Positions 35,136-45,039 are shown, counted from the stretch's first letter. The stretch: DNA of 64,000 bases from Pseudomonas siliginis (GCF_019145195.1 NZ_JAHSTW010000011.1:248001-312000), one strand, 5' to 3'. Numbers and translations: made by a program. The notes: generated from the sequence alone by a model not told the origin.

Positions 35136-37637
35136 ATGACCCGTTCCCCGTTCCGCCGTCTTGTGTTTGGCACCCTGCGCCGCCTGTTGTATCTCTGGGT
35201 TCGCTCCGAGACCATCAATCAGTCGTCGTTCACCCTCAACCTCGACCGCAGTCGTCCGGTGTTCTACGTCCTGCAAAACCCATCACTGACCGATCTGGCG
35301 GTGGTCGACACCGAGTGCACCAAGGCCGGCCTGCCCCGCCCGGTGCTGGCGGTGTCGGTCGGTACGCTGATCGAACCTGCGGCGTTTTTTTACCTGACGC
35401 CGGACCCGGACTGGCTCGGCCGTCAGGACAAACGCGGTGCGCCGCCGACTCTCACCCGTCTGGTCAGCGCGCTGACACAGAATGCAGCCGAAGACGCGCA
35501 GATCATTCCGGTCAGCGTGTTCTGGGGCCAGTCGCCAGACAGCGAAAACAGCGCGTGGAAACTGTTGTTCGCCGACAGCTGGGCAGTCACCGGGCGCCTG
35601 CGCCGGCTGCTGAGCATCATCGTCCTCGGGCGTAAAACCCGCGTGCAGTTTTCCGCGCCGATCCACCTGCGCGAACTGATCGATCACAACAAGGGTCATG
35701 AGCGCACCGTGCGCATGGCGCAGCGCATCCTGCGCGTACACTTCCGCAACTTGAAAGCCGCGGTGATCGGCCCGGACATTTCCCACCGACGCAATCTGGT
35801 CAAAGGCCTGCTCAATCAGCCGTTGGTCAAACAGGCGATCCTCGACGAAGCCGAGCGCGAAAAAATCTCGCCGGAGAAAGCCAAGGCCCAAGCCCTGCGC
35901 TATGGCAACGAGATCGCCTCGGACTACACCTACACCGCGATCCGCTTTCTAGAAGTGGTGCTGAGCTGGTTCTGGAACAAGATCTACGACGGCATCAAGG
36001 TCAACCACATCGAGGGCGTGCAGAACGTCGCGCAAGGTCACGAAGTGATCTACGTGCCGTGCCATCGCAGCCACATCGATTACCTGCTGCTTTCCTATCT
36101 GCTGTTCCGCAACGGCCTGACCCCGCCGCACATTGCTGCCGGGATCAACCTGAACATGCCGGTGATCGGCAGCCTGCTGCGTCGCGGCGGTGCGTTCTTC
36201 ATGCGCCGCACGTTCAAGGGCAATCCGCTGTACACCTCGGTGTTCAACGAATACCTGCACACGCTGTTCACCAAAGGTTTCCCGGTGGAGTATTTCGTCG
36301 AGGGCGGGCGCTCGCGCACCGGGCGCATGCTGCAACCGAAAACCGGCATGCTCGCGATCACTCTGCGCAGTTTCCTGCGTTCGTCGCGGATGCCGATCGT
36401 GTTCGTGCCGGTGTACATCGGATACGAGCGCGTGCTCGAAGGCCGCACCTACCTCGGTGAGCTGCGCGGCGCGAGCAAGAAGAAAGAATCGATCTTCGAT
36501 ATTTTCAAAGTGATCGGCGCGCTCAAGCAGCGCTTCGGTCAGGTCGCGGTCAACTTCGGCGAGCCGATCAAACTGGCGGAATTTCTCGACGCCGAGCAAC
36601 CGGACTGGCGCCAGCAGGAGCTCGGCCCGCAGTTCAAACCGGCGTGGCTGAACGAAACCACCAACCGCCTCGGCGAGAAAGTCGCCCGGCACCTCAACGA
36701 AGCGGCCGCGATCAATCCAGTGAATCTGGTGGCGCTGGCACTGCTGTCGACCACGCGTCTGGCCCTGGATGATCGGGCCATGGCGCGGGTGCTGGATCTG
36801 TATCTGGCGCTGCTGCGCAAAGTCCCGTATTCGCCGCACACCACCTTGCCGGAAGGCGATGGCCGGGCGCTGATCGAGCATGTGAAAGACATGGATCTGC
36901 TCGCCGAGCAGAACGATGCGCTGGGCAAGATTCTGTATCTGGACGAGCAGAACGCGGTCCTGATGACTTACTACCGCAACAACGTCCTGCACATTTTCGC
37001 TCTGCCGTCGTTGCTGGCGAGTTTCTTCCAGAGCACCTCGCGCATGAGCCGCGAGCAGATCCTGCGCTACACCCGCGCGCTGTATCCGTACCTGCAATCG
37101 GAGCTGTTCATCCGCTGGAGCCTGGAAGAACTCGACGCGGTGATCGATCAGTGGCTGGAAGCGTTCGTCGAGCAGGGCCTGCTGCGTTTCGAGAAGGACG
37201 TTTACCTGCGCCCGGCGCCGAGTTCGCGGCATTTCGTCCTGCTGACACTGCTGTCGAAAAGCATCGCGCAGACCCTGCAGCGGTTCTACATGACCGTATC
37301 TTTGCTGCTCAACAGCGGCCAGAACAGCATCAGCGCCGAAGAGCTGGAAGACCTCTGCACAGTGATGGCCCAGCGCCTGTCAATCCTCCATGGCCTGAAT
37401 GCGCCGGAGTTCTTCGACAAGAGTCTGTTCCGCCACTTCATCCAGACCCTGCTCGACCTCGACGTCCTGCGCCGCGACGAAGCCGGCAAGCTCAGCTACC
37501 ACGAACTGCTCGGCGAGCTGGCCGAAGGCGCGGCCAAGCGCGTGCTGCCGGCGGAGATTCGCCTGTCGATCCGCCAGGTCGCGCTGCACCGCAGTGAAGA
37601 TGCGGCGGATCAGATCACGCCACAGCCTGAGGCTTGA
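35136..37637 (+). CDS. plsB: Glycerol-3-phosphate acyltransferase
   Basis: First committed step of phospholipid synthesis at the inner membrane. It has 833 residues from the ATG at 35136, the PlsB length; the upstream in-frame extension overlaps the csp promoter and is discarded. The acyltransferase HxxxxD motif (CHRSHIDYLLL) lies near 309-315, followed by the PVEYFVEGGRSRTGR segment and the VPVYIGYERV motif. A large C-terminal helical domain follows. Confidence 0.96.
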   Translation: MTRSPFRRLVFGTLRRLLYLWVRSETINQSSFTLNLDRSRPVFYVLQNPSLTDLAVVDTECTKAGLPRPVLAVSVGTLIEPAAFFYLTPDPDWLGRQDKRGAPPTLTRLVSALTQNAAEDAQIIPVSVFWGQSPDSENSAWKLLFADSWAVTGRLRRLLSIIVLGRKTRVQFSAPIHLRELIDHNKGHERTVRMAQRILRVHFRNLKAAVIGPDISHRRNLVKGLLNQPLVKQAILDEAEREKISPEKAKAQALRYGNEIASDYTYTAIRFLEVVLSWFWNKIYDGIKVNHIEGVQNVAQGHEVIYVPCHRSHIDYLLLSYLLFRNGLTPPHIAAGINLNMPVIGSLLRRGGAFFMRRTFKGNPLYTSVFNEYLHTLFTKGFPVEYFVEGGRSRTGRMLQPKTGMLAITLRSFLRSSRMPIVFVPVYIGYERVLEGRTYLGELRGASKKKESIFDIFKVIGALKQRFGQVAVNFGEPIKLAEFLDAEQPDWRQQELGPQFKPAWLNETTNRLGEKVARHLNEAAAINPVNLVALALLSTTRLALDDRAMARVLDLYLALLRKVPYSPHTTLPEGDGRALIEHVKDMDLLAEQNDALGKILYLDEQNAVLMTYYRNNVLHIFALPSLLASFFQSTSRMSREQILRYTRALYPYLQSELFIRWSLEELDAVIDQWLEAFVEQGLLRFEKDVYLRPAPSSRHFVLLTLLSKSIAQTLQRFYMTVSLLLNSGQNSISAEELEDLCTVMAQRLSILHGLNAPEFFDKSLFRHFIQTLLDLDVLRRDEAGKLSYHELLGELAEGAAKRVLPAEIRLSIRQVALHRSEDAADQITPQPEA

Positions 37638-37646
37638 AGCCTTACC

Positions 37647-37739
37647 CCTGTGGGAGCGAGCCTGCTCGCGAAGACGGAGTGTCAGTCGCCATTTATTTTG
37701 ACTGATCCAGCGCTTTCGCGAGCAGACTCGCTCCCACAT
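37647..37739. repeat. REPIN between plsB and the YbaY-like gene
   Basis: Inverted pair of the GGGAGCGAGCCTGCTCGCGAA type; the second arm carries one change (GCAGACTCG). Confidence 0.9.
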
Positions 37740-37756
37740 TGAAAGGAGATTCACCC

Positions 37757-38155
37757 ATGAAAAAACTGCTGACCATCGCTGCCGCCACCCTGCTCAGCGC
37801 CTGCCAATCAACCATACCCGCCGGCAAGGCAAGCCTCGACGGCGAAGTCTCCTACCTGCAACGCATCGCCCTGCCCCCGAGCGCGACCCTGAGCGTGAGC
37901 CTGCAAGACGTGTCGCTGGCCGATGCACCCGCCATCGTCCTCGCCGAACAGAAAGGCCCGATCAAAGGCCAGGTGCCGCTGCCGTTTCATTTGAGCTACG
38001 ATCCGGCGCAGGTCAAACCCGGCCATCGTTATTCGATCAGCGCACGCATTGAAGTCAACGGCGAGCTGATGTTCATCACCACCGAAAACCACGCCGTGCA
38101 ACTCGACGGCAACGACCCGCAGCCGCTGAAAATCCGCGTCGACGCCGTTCGTTAA
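37757..38155 (+). CDS. YbaY-family lipoprotein
   Basis: 132 residues. A lipoprotein signal with lipobox LSAC gives a lipidated Cys16. The mature part has the YbaY pattern: GEVSYLQRIALPPSATLSV, then a beta-rich domain with a GHRYSISARIEVNGELMF stretch. AAAGGAG lies upstream of the ATG. The gene is followed after 27 bases by a DUF4197 gene, likely in one operon. The function of the family is unknown. Confidence 0.85.
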   Translation: MKKLLTIAAATLLSACQSTIPAGKASLDGEVSYLQRIALPPSATLSVSLQDVSLADAPAIVLAEQKGPIKGQVPLPFHLSYDPAQVKPGHRYSISARIEVNGELMFITTENHAVQLDGNDPQPLKIRVDAVR

Positions 38156-38182
38156 TCCATTTTTCGCCACAAGGAAGCCGCC

Positions 38183-38872
38183 ATGCGCCGCCCTACCCTT
38201 CGCTTCGCCGCCGCCTGCGCCGGTCTGCTGATCTCCGCCAACGCCTTGGCCTTGTCGCTCAACGACCTGTCGCAACAAGACGCCACCGGCGGCCTCAAGG
38301 ACGCCCTGACCCAAGGCGCCCAGATCGCCGTGAAACAGCTCGGCACCCCGGGCGGCTTCAGCAACAACCCCGAAGTGAAAATCGAACTGCCGGGCAAACT
38401 CGGCAAAGCCGCGAGCAAGATGAAAGCCTTCGGCATGGGCGCCCAGGTCGAAGAACTGGAAACCGCGATGAACAAAGCCGCCGAATCCGCCGTGACCCAG
38501 GCCCAGCCAATCCTCGTCGATGCAGTGAAGAAAATGAGCGTGGCCGACGCCAAAGGCATCCTCAGCGGCGGCAATGATTCGGCGACCCAATACCTGAACA
38601 AATCCAGCCGCGAACAGATCCGCGCGAAATTCCTGCCCATCGTCAAACAAGCCACCGACAAGGTCGGCGTCGCGCAGAAGTACAACTCGTTTGCGGGCCA
38701 GGCCGCTGCGTTTGGCGTGGTGGACGCGAAGAGCGCAAATGTCGAGAACTACGTCACCGAGCAAGCACTGAATGGCCTGTTCGAGATGATCGGCAAACAG
38801 GAAGAAACCATCCGCCAGAACCCGGCCGCTGCGGCGACGAGTCTGGCGAAGAAAGTGTTTGGTACGCTTTAA
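38183..38872 (+). CDS. DUF4197 exported protein
   Basis: 229 residues with a cleavable signal peptide (to about residue 24, ANALA). The mature protein is alpha-helical, starting LSLNDLSQQDATGGLK, and fits the DUF4197 family of periplasmic unknowns. AAGGA precedes the ATG. Its stop overlaps the stop of the convergent fic gene by four bases, so no spacer or terminator separates them. Confidence 0.85.
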   Translation: MRRPTLRFAAACAGLLISANALALSLNDLSQQDATGGLKDALTQGAQIAVKQLGTPGGFSNNPEVKIELPGKLGKAASKMKAFGMGAQVEELETAMNKAAESAVTQAQPILVDAVKKMSVADAKGILSGGNDSATQYLNKSSREQIRAKFLPIVKQATDKVGVAQKYNSFAGQAAAFGVVDAKSANVENYVTEQALNGLFEMIGKQEETIRQNPAAAATSLAKKVFGTL

Positions 38873-40260
38873 GTCGTTACAACATGGGGGCGATTCAATT
38901 CGCTCCCATGCTTGCCTCCACGTAAAGAACTACGTAAAAAAAACACCCACTCCCGCCCCATATTCCTTCTCTCAAAAAGCTGCAATTGGTCCAGCCCTTC
39001 CAGAATCGACGCCGCCTCGCTACCCGAGCAGGAAAAATTTTCCGCGACATTGCTCGCCGTAAACTCCTTCGCCTCCCCGCTTTTAGCCACCTGATACACC
39101 GCGCGCTGCCGTTCCGTCAGTTGAGCAATTACGCCAGAGCTCGTCAGCCAGCGCTGAAAGTCCTGAGTGTCTGCCAGACTCTTGCGGTACACAGTTGTAA
39201 AACCGACCACGGCTCGCAAAACAACCGCGCATTGAAACTCGATGAAATAAGTCAGATCCAGCTCATCCGCCTCGGTGTGCAGGTAGGAGCGTCCGTATTT
39301 CACCGGTGCATTGCGCAGCAGCAGACTGATCGCAATGTAGCGAAACGCCGCGAACTCATGTTTGAACATGAACCAGTAAAACAAGGCTCTCGCGACCCGC
39401 CCGTTACCGTCGCGAAATGGATGTTCATAACCCATGGCGAAATGCAGCGTCACGGCCTTGATCAGTGGATGCAGATAATTTTTGTCCAGAATCGAGGCAG
39501 CGGGCCGGTTGATCCAGGCGGACAGCCTCGCCAACCGCGCGACCAATCCTGCAGCAGGAGGTGGTCGGTGCACGGTGTTGCCTGAACCATCCTGAACAAC
39601 CACCTCATCATTGGTCCGGAACAATCCTGGGGAATACTGCTCGTCATCGATCCCCTCCATACCCACTCGATGGATCTCTGCAATCAGCTCAATGCTCAGA
39701 GGTTCATAACGCTTTTCCCAAGCGAAATTCATCATTCGATAATTACCCATGACCATGCGCTCATCTGGCGTCCGCGGCTGGCGCTGATGCTTGAGCATGT
39801 CCTTGGCTACGCGCGTGGTAGTCGCCGCGCCCTCCAACTGGCTACTGGCGATGGCTTCGTCTTCGATCAGGTCATTGAGCAGACAGGAGAAATGCGCCCG
39901 CTCGCCGATCTGACTGGTCATGTAATCCAGCGCGGCCGTACTGGCGTAACGATCCACCACAGCCAAGGTTTTCTGCGCCAACGGCGTTGGCACGTATTTG
40001 CCCCACTGCACCGGCTCGCCCAACGGCAACAAATGAATGTACTGGGCCGCCCGCGCCTTCTTCACCAACGCCCAACAAAGATTCGCGTCCAACCCAGCCG
40101 CCCAGCGATAGCGCAACGCCTCGAATGGCAGATAGCGCCCCTGATCATCGAGCGGCTTGAGCAGCGCCAGATAATCCGCAAGTCGTTGCTTGTGGGGCGA
40201 GCGGGCCAACAGGTCGAAAACAGGATCCGTTCTGCCAGCTAATGTCGGTGGTTTCTTCAT
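38869..40260 (-). CDS. Fic-domain protein with autoinhibitory motif
   Basis: 463 residues. The Fic active-site motif HPFRDGNGRVAR is intact at 280-291, predicting AMP transfer (or related NMP transfer) to a protein target. An N-terminal inhibitory motif of the (S/T)xxxE(G/N) kind, SSQLEG, lies at 139-144, making it a class II self-inhibited Fic. A C-terminal winged-helix-like region (about 380-435) suggests DNA binding. No antitoxin gene is adjacent. The coding DNA appears less GC-rich than its neighbours, and repeat DNA flanks it upstream, so it is probably an accessory gene. Target unknown. Confidence 0.9.
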   Translation of the reverse strand: MKKPPTLAGRTDPVFDLLARSPHKQRLADYLALLKPLDDQGRYLPFEALRYRWAAGLDANLCWALVKKARAAQYIHLLPLGEPVQWGKYVPTPLAQKTLAVVDRYASTAALDYMTSQIGERAHFSCLLNDLIEDEAIASSQLEGAATTTRVAKDMLKHQRQPRTPDERMVMGNYRMMNFAWEKRYEPLSIELIAEIHRVGMEGIDDEQYSPGLFRTNDEVVVQDGSGNTVHRPPPAAGLVARLARLSAWINRPAASILDKNYLHPLIKAVTLHFAMGYEHPFRDGNGRVARALFYWFMFKHEFAAFRYIAISLLLRNAPVKYGRSYLHTEADELDLTYFIEFQCAVVLRAVVGFTTVYRKSLADTQDFQRWLTSSGVIAQLTERQRAVYQVAKSGEAKEFTASNVAENFSCSGSEAASILEGLDQLQLFERRNMGREWVFFLRSSLRGGKHGSELNRPHVVTT

Positions 40261-40398
40261 CAGACAGACTCAAGGACTCGGAAAAGCAGAACCCGGAGTA
40301 CAGCATTGGACGGCAAGCGCCTCAAGATCGGAGGACTCTGAAAAAGCTGTAGGAAGGCAGCGTGAATTGGCGATTCGAAATGAATTGGCTGTCAGACC

Positions 40399-40425
40399 GC
40401 CTTCGCGAGCAGGCTCGCTCCCACA
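40399..40425. repeat. Single REP sequence upstream of fic
   Basis: One arm of the CTTCGCGAGCAGGCTCGCTCC type without a partner nearby. Confidence 0.85.
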
Positions 40426-40496
40426 AAAGCAAAGCAGCGCAGCTGCCCGCGGCAAAGCCGCCCCACTCAACAATGAGCGCAAGCTCGAGTACCGCT

Positions 40497-40746
40497 TTTG
40501 ATCTTGATCCACCGGCGACGTCGGAAGGCTGAGTGGAGGGATTGATCCGGGCGTGGGAGCGCAGCGACCGTACGACGCAGTCGTACACAGCGAGTGTAGG
40601 TGCAGCGAAGCAAACCGGAGCCGCTGCGCCCGGATCGATCCCGCAGCGAAGGAACCCGAGCCTGCGAGGGCCGAACGCAGGAGCAAGCGTTTTGGGTTAC
40701 CTTTTTGGCGTTTGAAAAAGGTGACCCGCCGTAAGGGCGGAACCGT
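40497..40746. repeat. Long Pseudomonas-type intergenic repeat block
   Basis: The block contains a GTACGACGCAGTCGTAC hairpin (about 40560-40577), a CGCAGCGAAG-rich part, and at one end GTTACCTTTTTGGCG...AAAAAGGTGACCCGCCGTAAGGGCGG, itself partly palindromic. Similar text recurs in P. fluorescens-group genomes as I remember them. Its limits are approximate. Confidence 0.55.
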
Positions 40747-40829
40747 AATCAGCAACACCCACAGCAACGGATATACACCCAAAACCCCCAAGTCATGGTC
40801 GGCCCGAAGGCCGCCACGACACAAAAACC

Positions 40830-43800
40830 TCAAGCCTCCTTACGCACCCTGAACCAGGCCGCATACAACGCCGGCAAAAACAACAGCGTCAGCGCAGTCG
40901 CGACAATCAACCCACCCATGATCGCCACCGCCATCGGCCCGAAAAACACACTGCGCGACAGCGGAATCATCGCCAGCACAGCCGCCAGCGCCGTCAACAC
41001 AATCGGCCGGAAGCGCCGCACCGTCGCCTCGATGATCGCCTGCCAAGGCTTAAGCCCGGACGCGATATCCTGCTCGATCTGATCGACCAGAATCACCGAA
41101 TTGCGCATGATCATCCCGGACAACGCGATGGTCCCGAGCATCGCCACAAACCCGAACGGCTGCCGGAACACCATCAGAAACAGGGTCACCCCGATCAAGC
41201 CCAACGGCGCCGTCAGAAACACCATCGCCGTACGCGAGAAACTGCGCAACTGCACCATCAGCAAGGTCAGCACCACGACAATGAACATCGGCACCCCGGC
41301 ATTCACCGACTTCTGCCCGCGCTCGGAATCCTCCACCGTGCCGCCGACATCCAGCAGATAACCATCGGGCAACTCAGCGCGAATCGGGTCCAGCGTCGGC
41401 ATGATCTGTTTGACCAGCGTCGCCGGTTGCTCCTTGCCATAAATGTCAGCGCGTACGGTCACGTTCGGCAGGCGGTTGCGGTGCCAGATGATGCCTTCCT
41501 CGAAGCCGTATTCCAGCGTGGCAATCTGCGACAACGCCACACTGCGACCGTTATCCGTCGGCACCGCCAGGCTCGGCAATAACGACAATTCAGTGCGCTC
41601 GTGCACGGTGCCGCGCAGCAGAATCTCGATCAATTCGTTGTCTTCCCGGTACTGGCTGACCGTCGAACCCACCAGCGAACTCTGCAGGAATTTCGCCAGA
41701 TTGGCCGTGCTTACACCCAGCGCGCGGGCGCGATCCTGATCGATGTTCAGGTAGACAACTTTGCTTGGCTCTTCCCAGTCCAGATGCACGTTGACCACAT
41801 GCGGATTCTCGCGAACCTTTGCCGCCACCTTGCGCGCCAACGCACGGACTTCTTCGATGTGCTCGCCCGTGACGCGGAACTGCACCGGATAGCCAACCGG
41901 CGGGCCATTTTCCAAACGAGTGACCCGCGAACGCAGGGCCGGGAACTGTTCGTTGAGGGTTTCGATCAACCAGCTGCGCAGCGCTTCACGCTCTTCGATG
42001 GTTTTTGCCAACACCACGAACTGGGCAAAACTCGCCGCCGGCAGTTGCTGATCCAGCGGCAGGTAGAAGCGTGGCGAACCGGTGCCGACGTAGGCCACGT
42101 AATTGTCGATGCCAGCGTGCTCCTTGAGCATTGCTTCGAGGCGTTTGACTTCACTGGTGGTGTTGGCCAGCGAAACGCCTTCGGCCAGTTTCAGGTCGAC
42201 CATCAACTCCAGCCGGTTCGAAGCCGGGAAGAACTGCTGCGGCACAAAGCGGAACAACATCACCGAGGCAATAAACAGGCCCACAGTCAGCACGATCACC
42301 GTCTTGCGATGGGCCACGCACCATTCCACCAGACGCCGCACGCGCTGATAAAACGGCGTGGCATACGGATCCGGTTGACCATCGCCAGTGCCGTGTTTTG
42401 CCGCGTGAATTTTCGCCAAATCCGGCAGGAGTTTTTCCCCCAGATACGGCACGAACATCACCGCCGCGACCCATGAGGCGAGCAAGGCAATGGTCACCAC
42501 CTGGAAAATCGAGCGGGTGTATTCACCGGTGCCGGACTGCGCAGTGGCAATCGGCAGGAAGCCGGCGGCGGTGATCAGCGTGCCGGTAAGCATCGGGAAT
42601 GCGGTGCTGGTCCAGGCATAACTCGCCGCGCGAATGCGATCGAAGCCCTGCTCCATTTTGATCGCCATCATTTCCACGGCGATGATCGCGTCGTCCACCA
42701 GCAGACCCAGCGCCAGCACCAGCGCACCGAGGGAAATCTTGTGCAGACCGATGCCGAGGTAATACATGCAAGCGAAGGTCATCGCCAGCACCAGCGGAAT
42801 GGTCAGCGCGACGACCATGCCGGTGCGCACGCCGAGGGAAAAGAAGCTCACCAGCAAGACGATCGCCAGTGCCTCGACCAGTACCTGAACGAACTCGCCG
42901 ACGCCGGTTTTTACCGCTGCCGGCTGATCAGACACCTTGCGCAGTTGCATGCCGGCCGGGAGGTTTTTCTGGATCCGCGAGAACTCGCCCTCCAGCGCCT
43001 TGCCCAGCACCAGAATGTCGCCGCCGTCCTTCATCGCCACGGCCAGACCGATCGCATCGTCGCCCATGAAACGCATGCGCGGCGCCGGTGGGTCGCTGAA
43101 ACCGCGACGCACATCGGCGATATCGGCGATGCGGAACGTACGATCGGCGACGCGGATCGGAAAGTTCTTTATCTCATCGACTGTCTGAAAATTCCCCGAG
43201 ACGCGCAGCTGCAAGCGCTCGCTGCCGGTTTCGAAGAACCCCGCCGTGGACACCGCATTCTGTTCCTCCAGCGCCTGCTGCACCGCCGCCAGCGGCAAGC
43301 CGAGGGTGGCGAGCTTGACGTTGGACAGCTCGACCCAGATTTTCTCGTCCTGCAGGCCGAGCAGTTCGACCTTGCCGACGTCCTTGACCCGCTGCAGTTG
43401 AATCTGGATGCGGTCGGCGTAATCCTTGAGCACGGCGTAGTCGAAACCGTCGCCGGTCAGCGCGTAGATATTGCCGAAGGTGGTGCCGAACTCATCGTTG
43501 AAGAACGGCCCCTGAATTCCCGGCGGCAAAGTCTGGCGGATATCGCCGACCTTCTTGCGCAACTGATACCAGAGATCGGGGATTTGCTTGGAGTGCATCG
43601 AGTCGCGGGCGATGAAGGTCACCTGGGACTCACCGGGGCGGGAGAACGACATGATGCGTTCGTACTCGCCGGTTTCCATCAGCTTCTTTTCGATGCGTTC
43701 GGTGACCTGACGCGAGACCTCCTGCGCGGTCGCGCCGGGCCAGCGGGTCTGAATGACCATCGCCTTGAAAGTGAACGGCGGGTCTTCGCTCTGGCCGAGC

Positions 43801-43898
43801 TTGGTGTAGGACAACGCGCCGACAACGGCGAGCAAAAGCATCAGGAACAGTACGATCTGGCGATTACGCAACGCCCATTCGGAGAGGTTGAAGCGCAT
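40830..43898 (-). CDS. mexK: RND efflux pump inner-membrane transporter (MexK type)
   Basis: Proton-driven drug exporter of 1022 residues with the twelve-helix RND layout and two large periplasmic loops. The N-terminus is MRFNLSEWALRNRQIVLFLM, and the proton-relay Asp pair sits in LGLLVDDAIIAVE in helix 4. It is placed after the adaptor gene by six bases and lies in the plsB-rsmJ interval where PAO1 has mexK-mexJ-mexL. No outer-membrane channel gene is present, as for MexJK, which borrows OprM or OpmH. The symbol is by position and pattern; substrates are not provable here. Confidence 0.85.
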   Translation of the reverse strand: MRFNLSEWALRNRQIVLFLMLLLAVVGALSYTKLGQSEDPPFTFKAMVIQTRWPGATAQEVSRQVTERIEKKLMETGEYERIMSFSRPGESQVTFIARDSMHSKQIPDLWYQLRKKVGDIRQTLPPGIQGPFFNDEFGTTFGNIYALTGDGFDYAVLKDYADRIQIQLQRVKDVGKVELLGLQDEKIWVELSNVKLATLGLPLAAVQQALEEQNAVSTAGFFETGSERLQLRVSGNFQTVDEIKNFPIRVADRTFRIADIADVRRGFSDPPAPRMRFMGDDAIGLAVAMKDGGDILVLGKALEGEFSRIQKNLPAGMQLRKVSDQPAAVKTGVGEFVQVLVEALAIVLLVSFFSLGVRTGMVVALTIPLVLAMTFACMYYLGIGLHKISLGALVLALGLLVDDAIIAVEMMAIKMEQGFDRIRAASYAWTSTAFPMLTGTLITAAGFLPIATAQSGTGEYTRSIFQVVTIALLASWVAAVMFVPYLGEKLLPDLAKIHAAKHGTGDGQPDPYATPFYQRVRRLVEWCVAHRKTVIVLTVGLFIASVMLFRFVPQQFFPASNRLELMVDLKLAEGVSLANTTSEVKRLEAMLKEHAGIDNYVAYVGTGSPRFYLPLDQQLPAASFAQFVVLAKTIEEREALRSWLIETLNEQFPALRSRVTRLENGPPVGYPVQFRVTGEHIEEVRALARKVAAKVRENPHVVNVHLDWEEPSKVVYLNIDQDRARALGVSTANLAKFLQSSLVGSTVSQYREDNELIEILLRGTVHERTELSLLPSLAVPTDNGRSVALSQIATLEYGFEEGIIWHRNRLPNVTVRADIYGKEQPATLVKQIMPTLDPIRAELPDGYLLDVGGTVEDSERGQKSVNAGVPMFIVVVLTLLMVQLRSFSRTAMVFLTAPLGLIGVTLFLMVFRQPFGFVAMLGTIALSGMIMRNSVILVDQIEQDIASGLKPWQAIIEATVRRFRPIVLTALAAVLAMIPLSRSVFFGPMAVAIMGGLIVATALTLLFLPALYAAWFRVRKEA

Positions 43899-43904
43899 CG
43901 GGGC

Positions 43905-45005
43905 TTACTCCTTGTTCGCCAGATTGACCACACGGTTGGAGCGATCCACTGGTCGCACCTGCTGGCCGTCGAGCAATACGTGAACGCCGGCAGCCACCAC
44001 CCAGTCGCTGGCATTCAAGCCCTCGAGCACCGCCACGCTTTTCTCGCCGAACGGACCGACCCGCACCGGGGTTTTCTTCAACGTGTTGTTGCCGTTGACC
44101 ACCCAGACGTAAGTCGCGCCGTTTTCAGCGGTCAGCGCGGAAAGCGGTATCGACAACGAGACACTGTCAGCCGATTGCACGAACACCCGGGCGCTCTGCC
44201 CCAGCTCGGCCGGGACTTTGCCGCTGGTGAACGAGATACGCGCGGCAAAAGTGCGCGAGCGCGGATCGGCGGATGGCGACAACTCGCGGATCTGCCCGGC
44301 AAACCGCTGATTCTGCTGCGCCCACAATTCCACGGTCACTGGCTGACCGACCTTGAAGCGGCCGAAGCTTTGCTCCGGCAGGCTGATCAACACTTCGCGC
44401 TCACCATCGGTGGCGAGTGTGAACACGGTTTGCCCGGCAGCGACCACCTGACCGACTTCCACCGAACGCTTGGCCACCACACCATCCTGCGGCGCACGCA
44501 GCACCGCGTAACTGGCCTGGTTGGTCGAAACGTTGAATTCAGCTTTGATTTGTTTAAGGCGGGCTTCGCCGGAGCGATATAGATTTTCGGCGTTGTCGTA
44601 GGCCGAGCGGCTGACCATCTGCCGATCCATCAGGGTTTTATAGCGATCCCGTTCGGCGCGGACCAGGTTCAGATTGGCCTCGGCGGCGGCGACCTGCGCG
44701 CGGGTGGCTTCCAGTTGCAGGCGCACGTCCTGCGGATCGAGTTCGGCCAAGGGCTGATCGGCCTTGACGCGCTGGCCTTCGTCGACCAGTCGTCGGCTGA
44801 CTTTGCCGCCGATGCGGAATGCCAGATCAGGCTCATAACGGGCACGCACCTCGCCCGGATAACTTTCCATCGCCTGCGCCGAAGGCTCGGGCTGTACCAC
44901 CATGGCCGGTCGCACGGTGACCTTGGTCACCTCTTCCTGACCGCACGCCGATAACAGGAACGCCAGACTGACTGGCACGGCAAAGGACAACGCATGGCGG
45001 AACAT
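43905..45005 (-). CDS. mexJ: RND periplasmic adaptor lipoprotein (MexJ type)
   Basis: Membrane-fusion protein of 366 residues linking the pump to an outer-membrane channel. The lipobox LLSAC gives a lipidated Cys21. A lipoyl/biotinyl-like hairpin (RLVDEGQRVKADQPLAELD ... VLRAPQDGVVAKRSVEVGQ), a helical hairpin of about 60 residues, and a C-terminal beta-barrel follow. It is the first gene of the mexJK operon, divergent from the TetR gene across 94 bases that hold an operator-like inverted repeat. Confidence 0.88.
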   Translation of the reverse strand: MFRHALSFAVPVSLAFLLSACGQEEVTKVTVRPAMVVQPEPSAQAMESYPGEVRARYEPDLAFRIGGKVSRRLVDEGQRVKADQPLAELDPQDVRLQLEATRAQVAAAEANLNLVRAERDRYKTLMDRQMVSRSAYDNAENLYRSGEARLKQIKAEFNVSTNQASYAVLRAPQDGVVAKRSVEVGQVVAAGQTVFTLATDGEREVLISLPEQSFGRFKVGQPVTVELWAQQNQRFAGQIRELSPSADPRSRTFAARISFTSGKVPAELGQSARVFVQSADSVSLSIPLSALTAENGATYVWVVNGNNTLKKTPVRVGPFGEKSVAVLEGLNASDWVVAAGVHVLLDGQQVRPVDRSNRVVNLANKE

Positions 45006-45039
45006 GGTGACGGACCTTTCGCGAATGAGGCTTGGAATA

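Larger units (their letters stand above)
40261..40829. other. Non-coding stretch with repeat DNA between mexK and fic
   Basis: These 569 bases hold a single REP (40399-40425) and a roughly 250-base repeat-like block (40497-40746). Several open frames cross it, but they lack ribosome-binding sites and recognisable protein patterns. The fic promoter must lie near 40261-40350; no clear boxes were seen. Confidence 0.6.

Noticed and set aside
38869..38872. Toxin-antitoxin pair with Fic
   Set aside because: The neighbouring DUF4197 gene is an exported protein and convergent, and the inhibitory motif is inside the Fic protein itself.
40270..40833. 187-residue minus-strand frame
   Set aside because: It is laid over REP and repeat DNA, has Cys/Ser/Arg-rich text without a ribosome-binding site, and resembles spurious proteins often called on Pseudomonas repeats.
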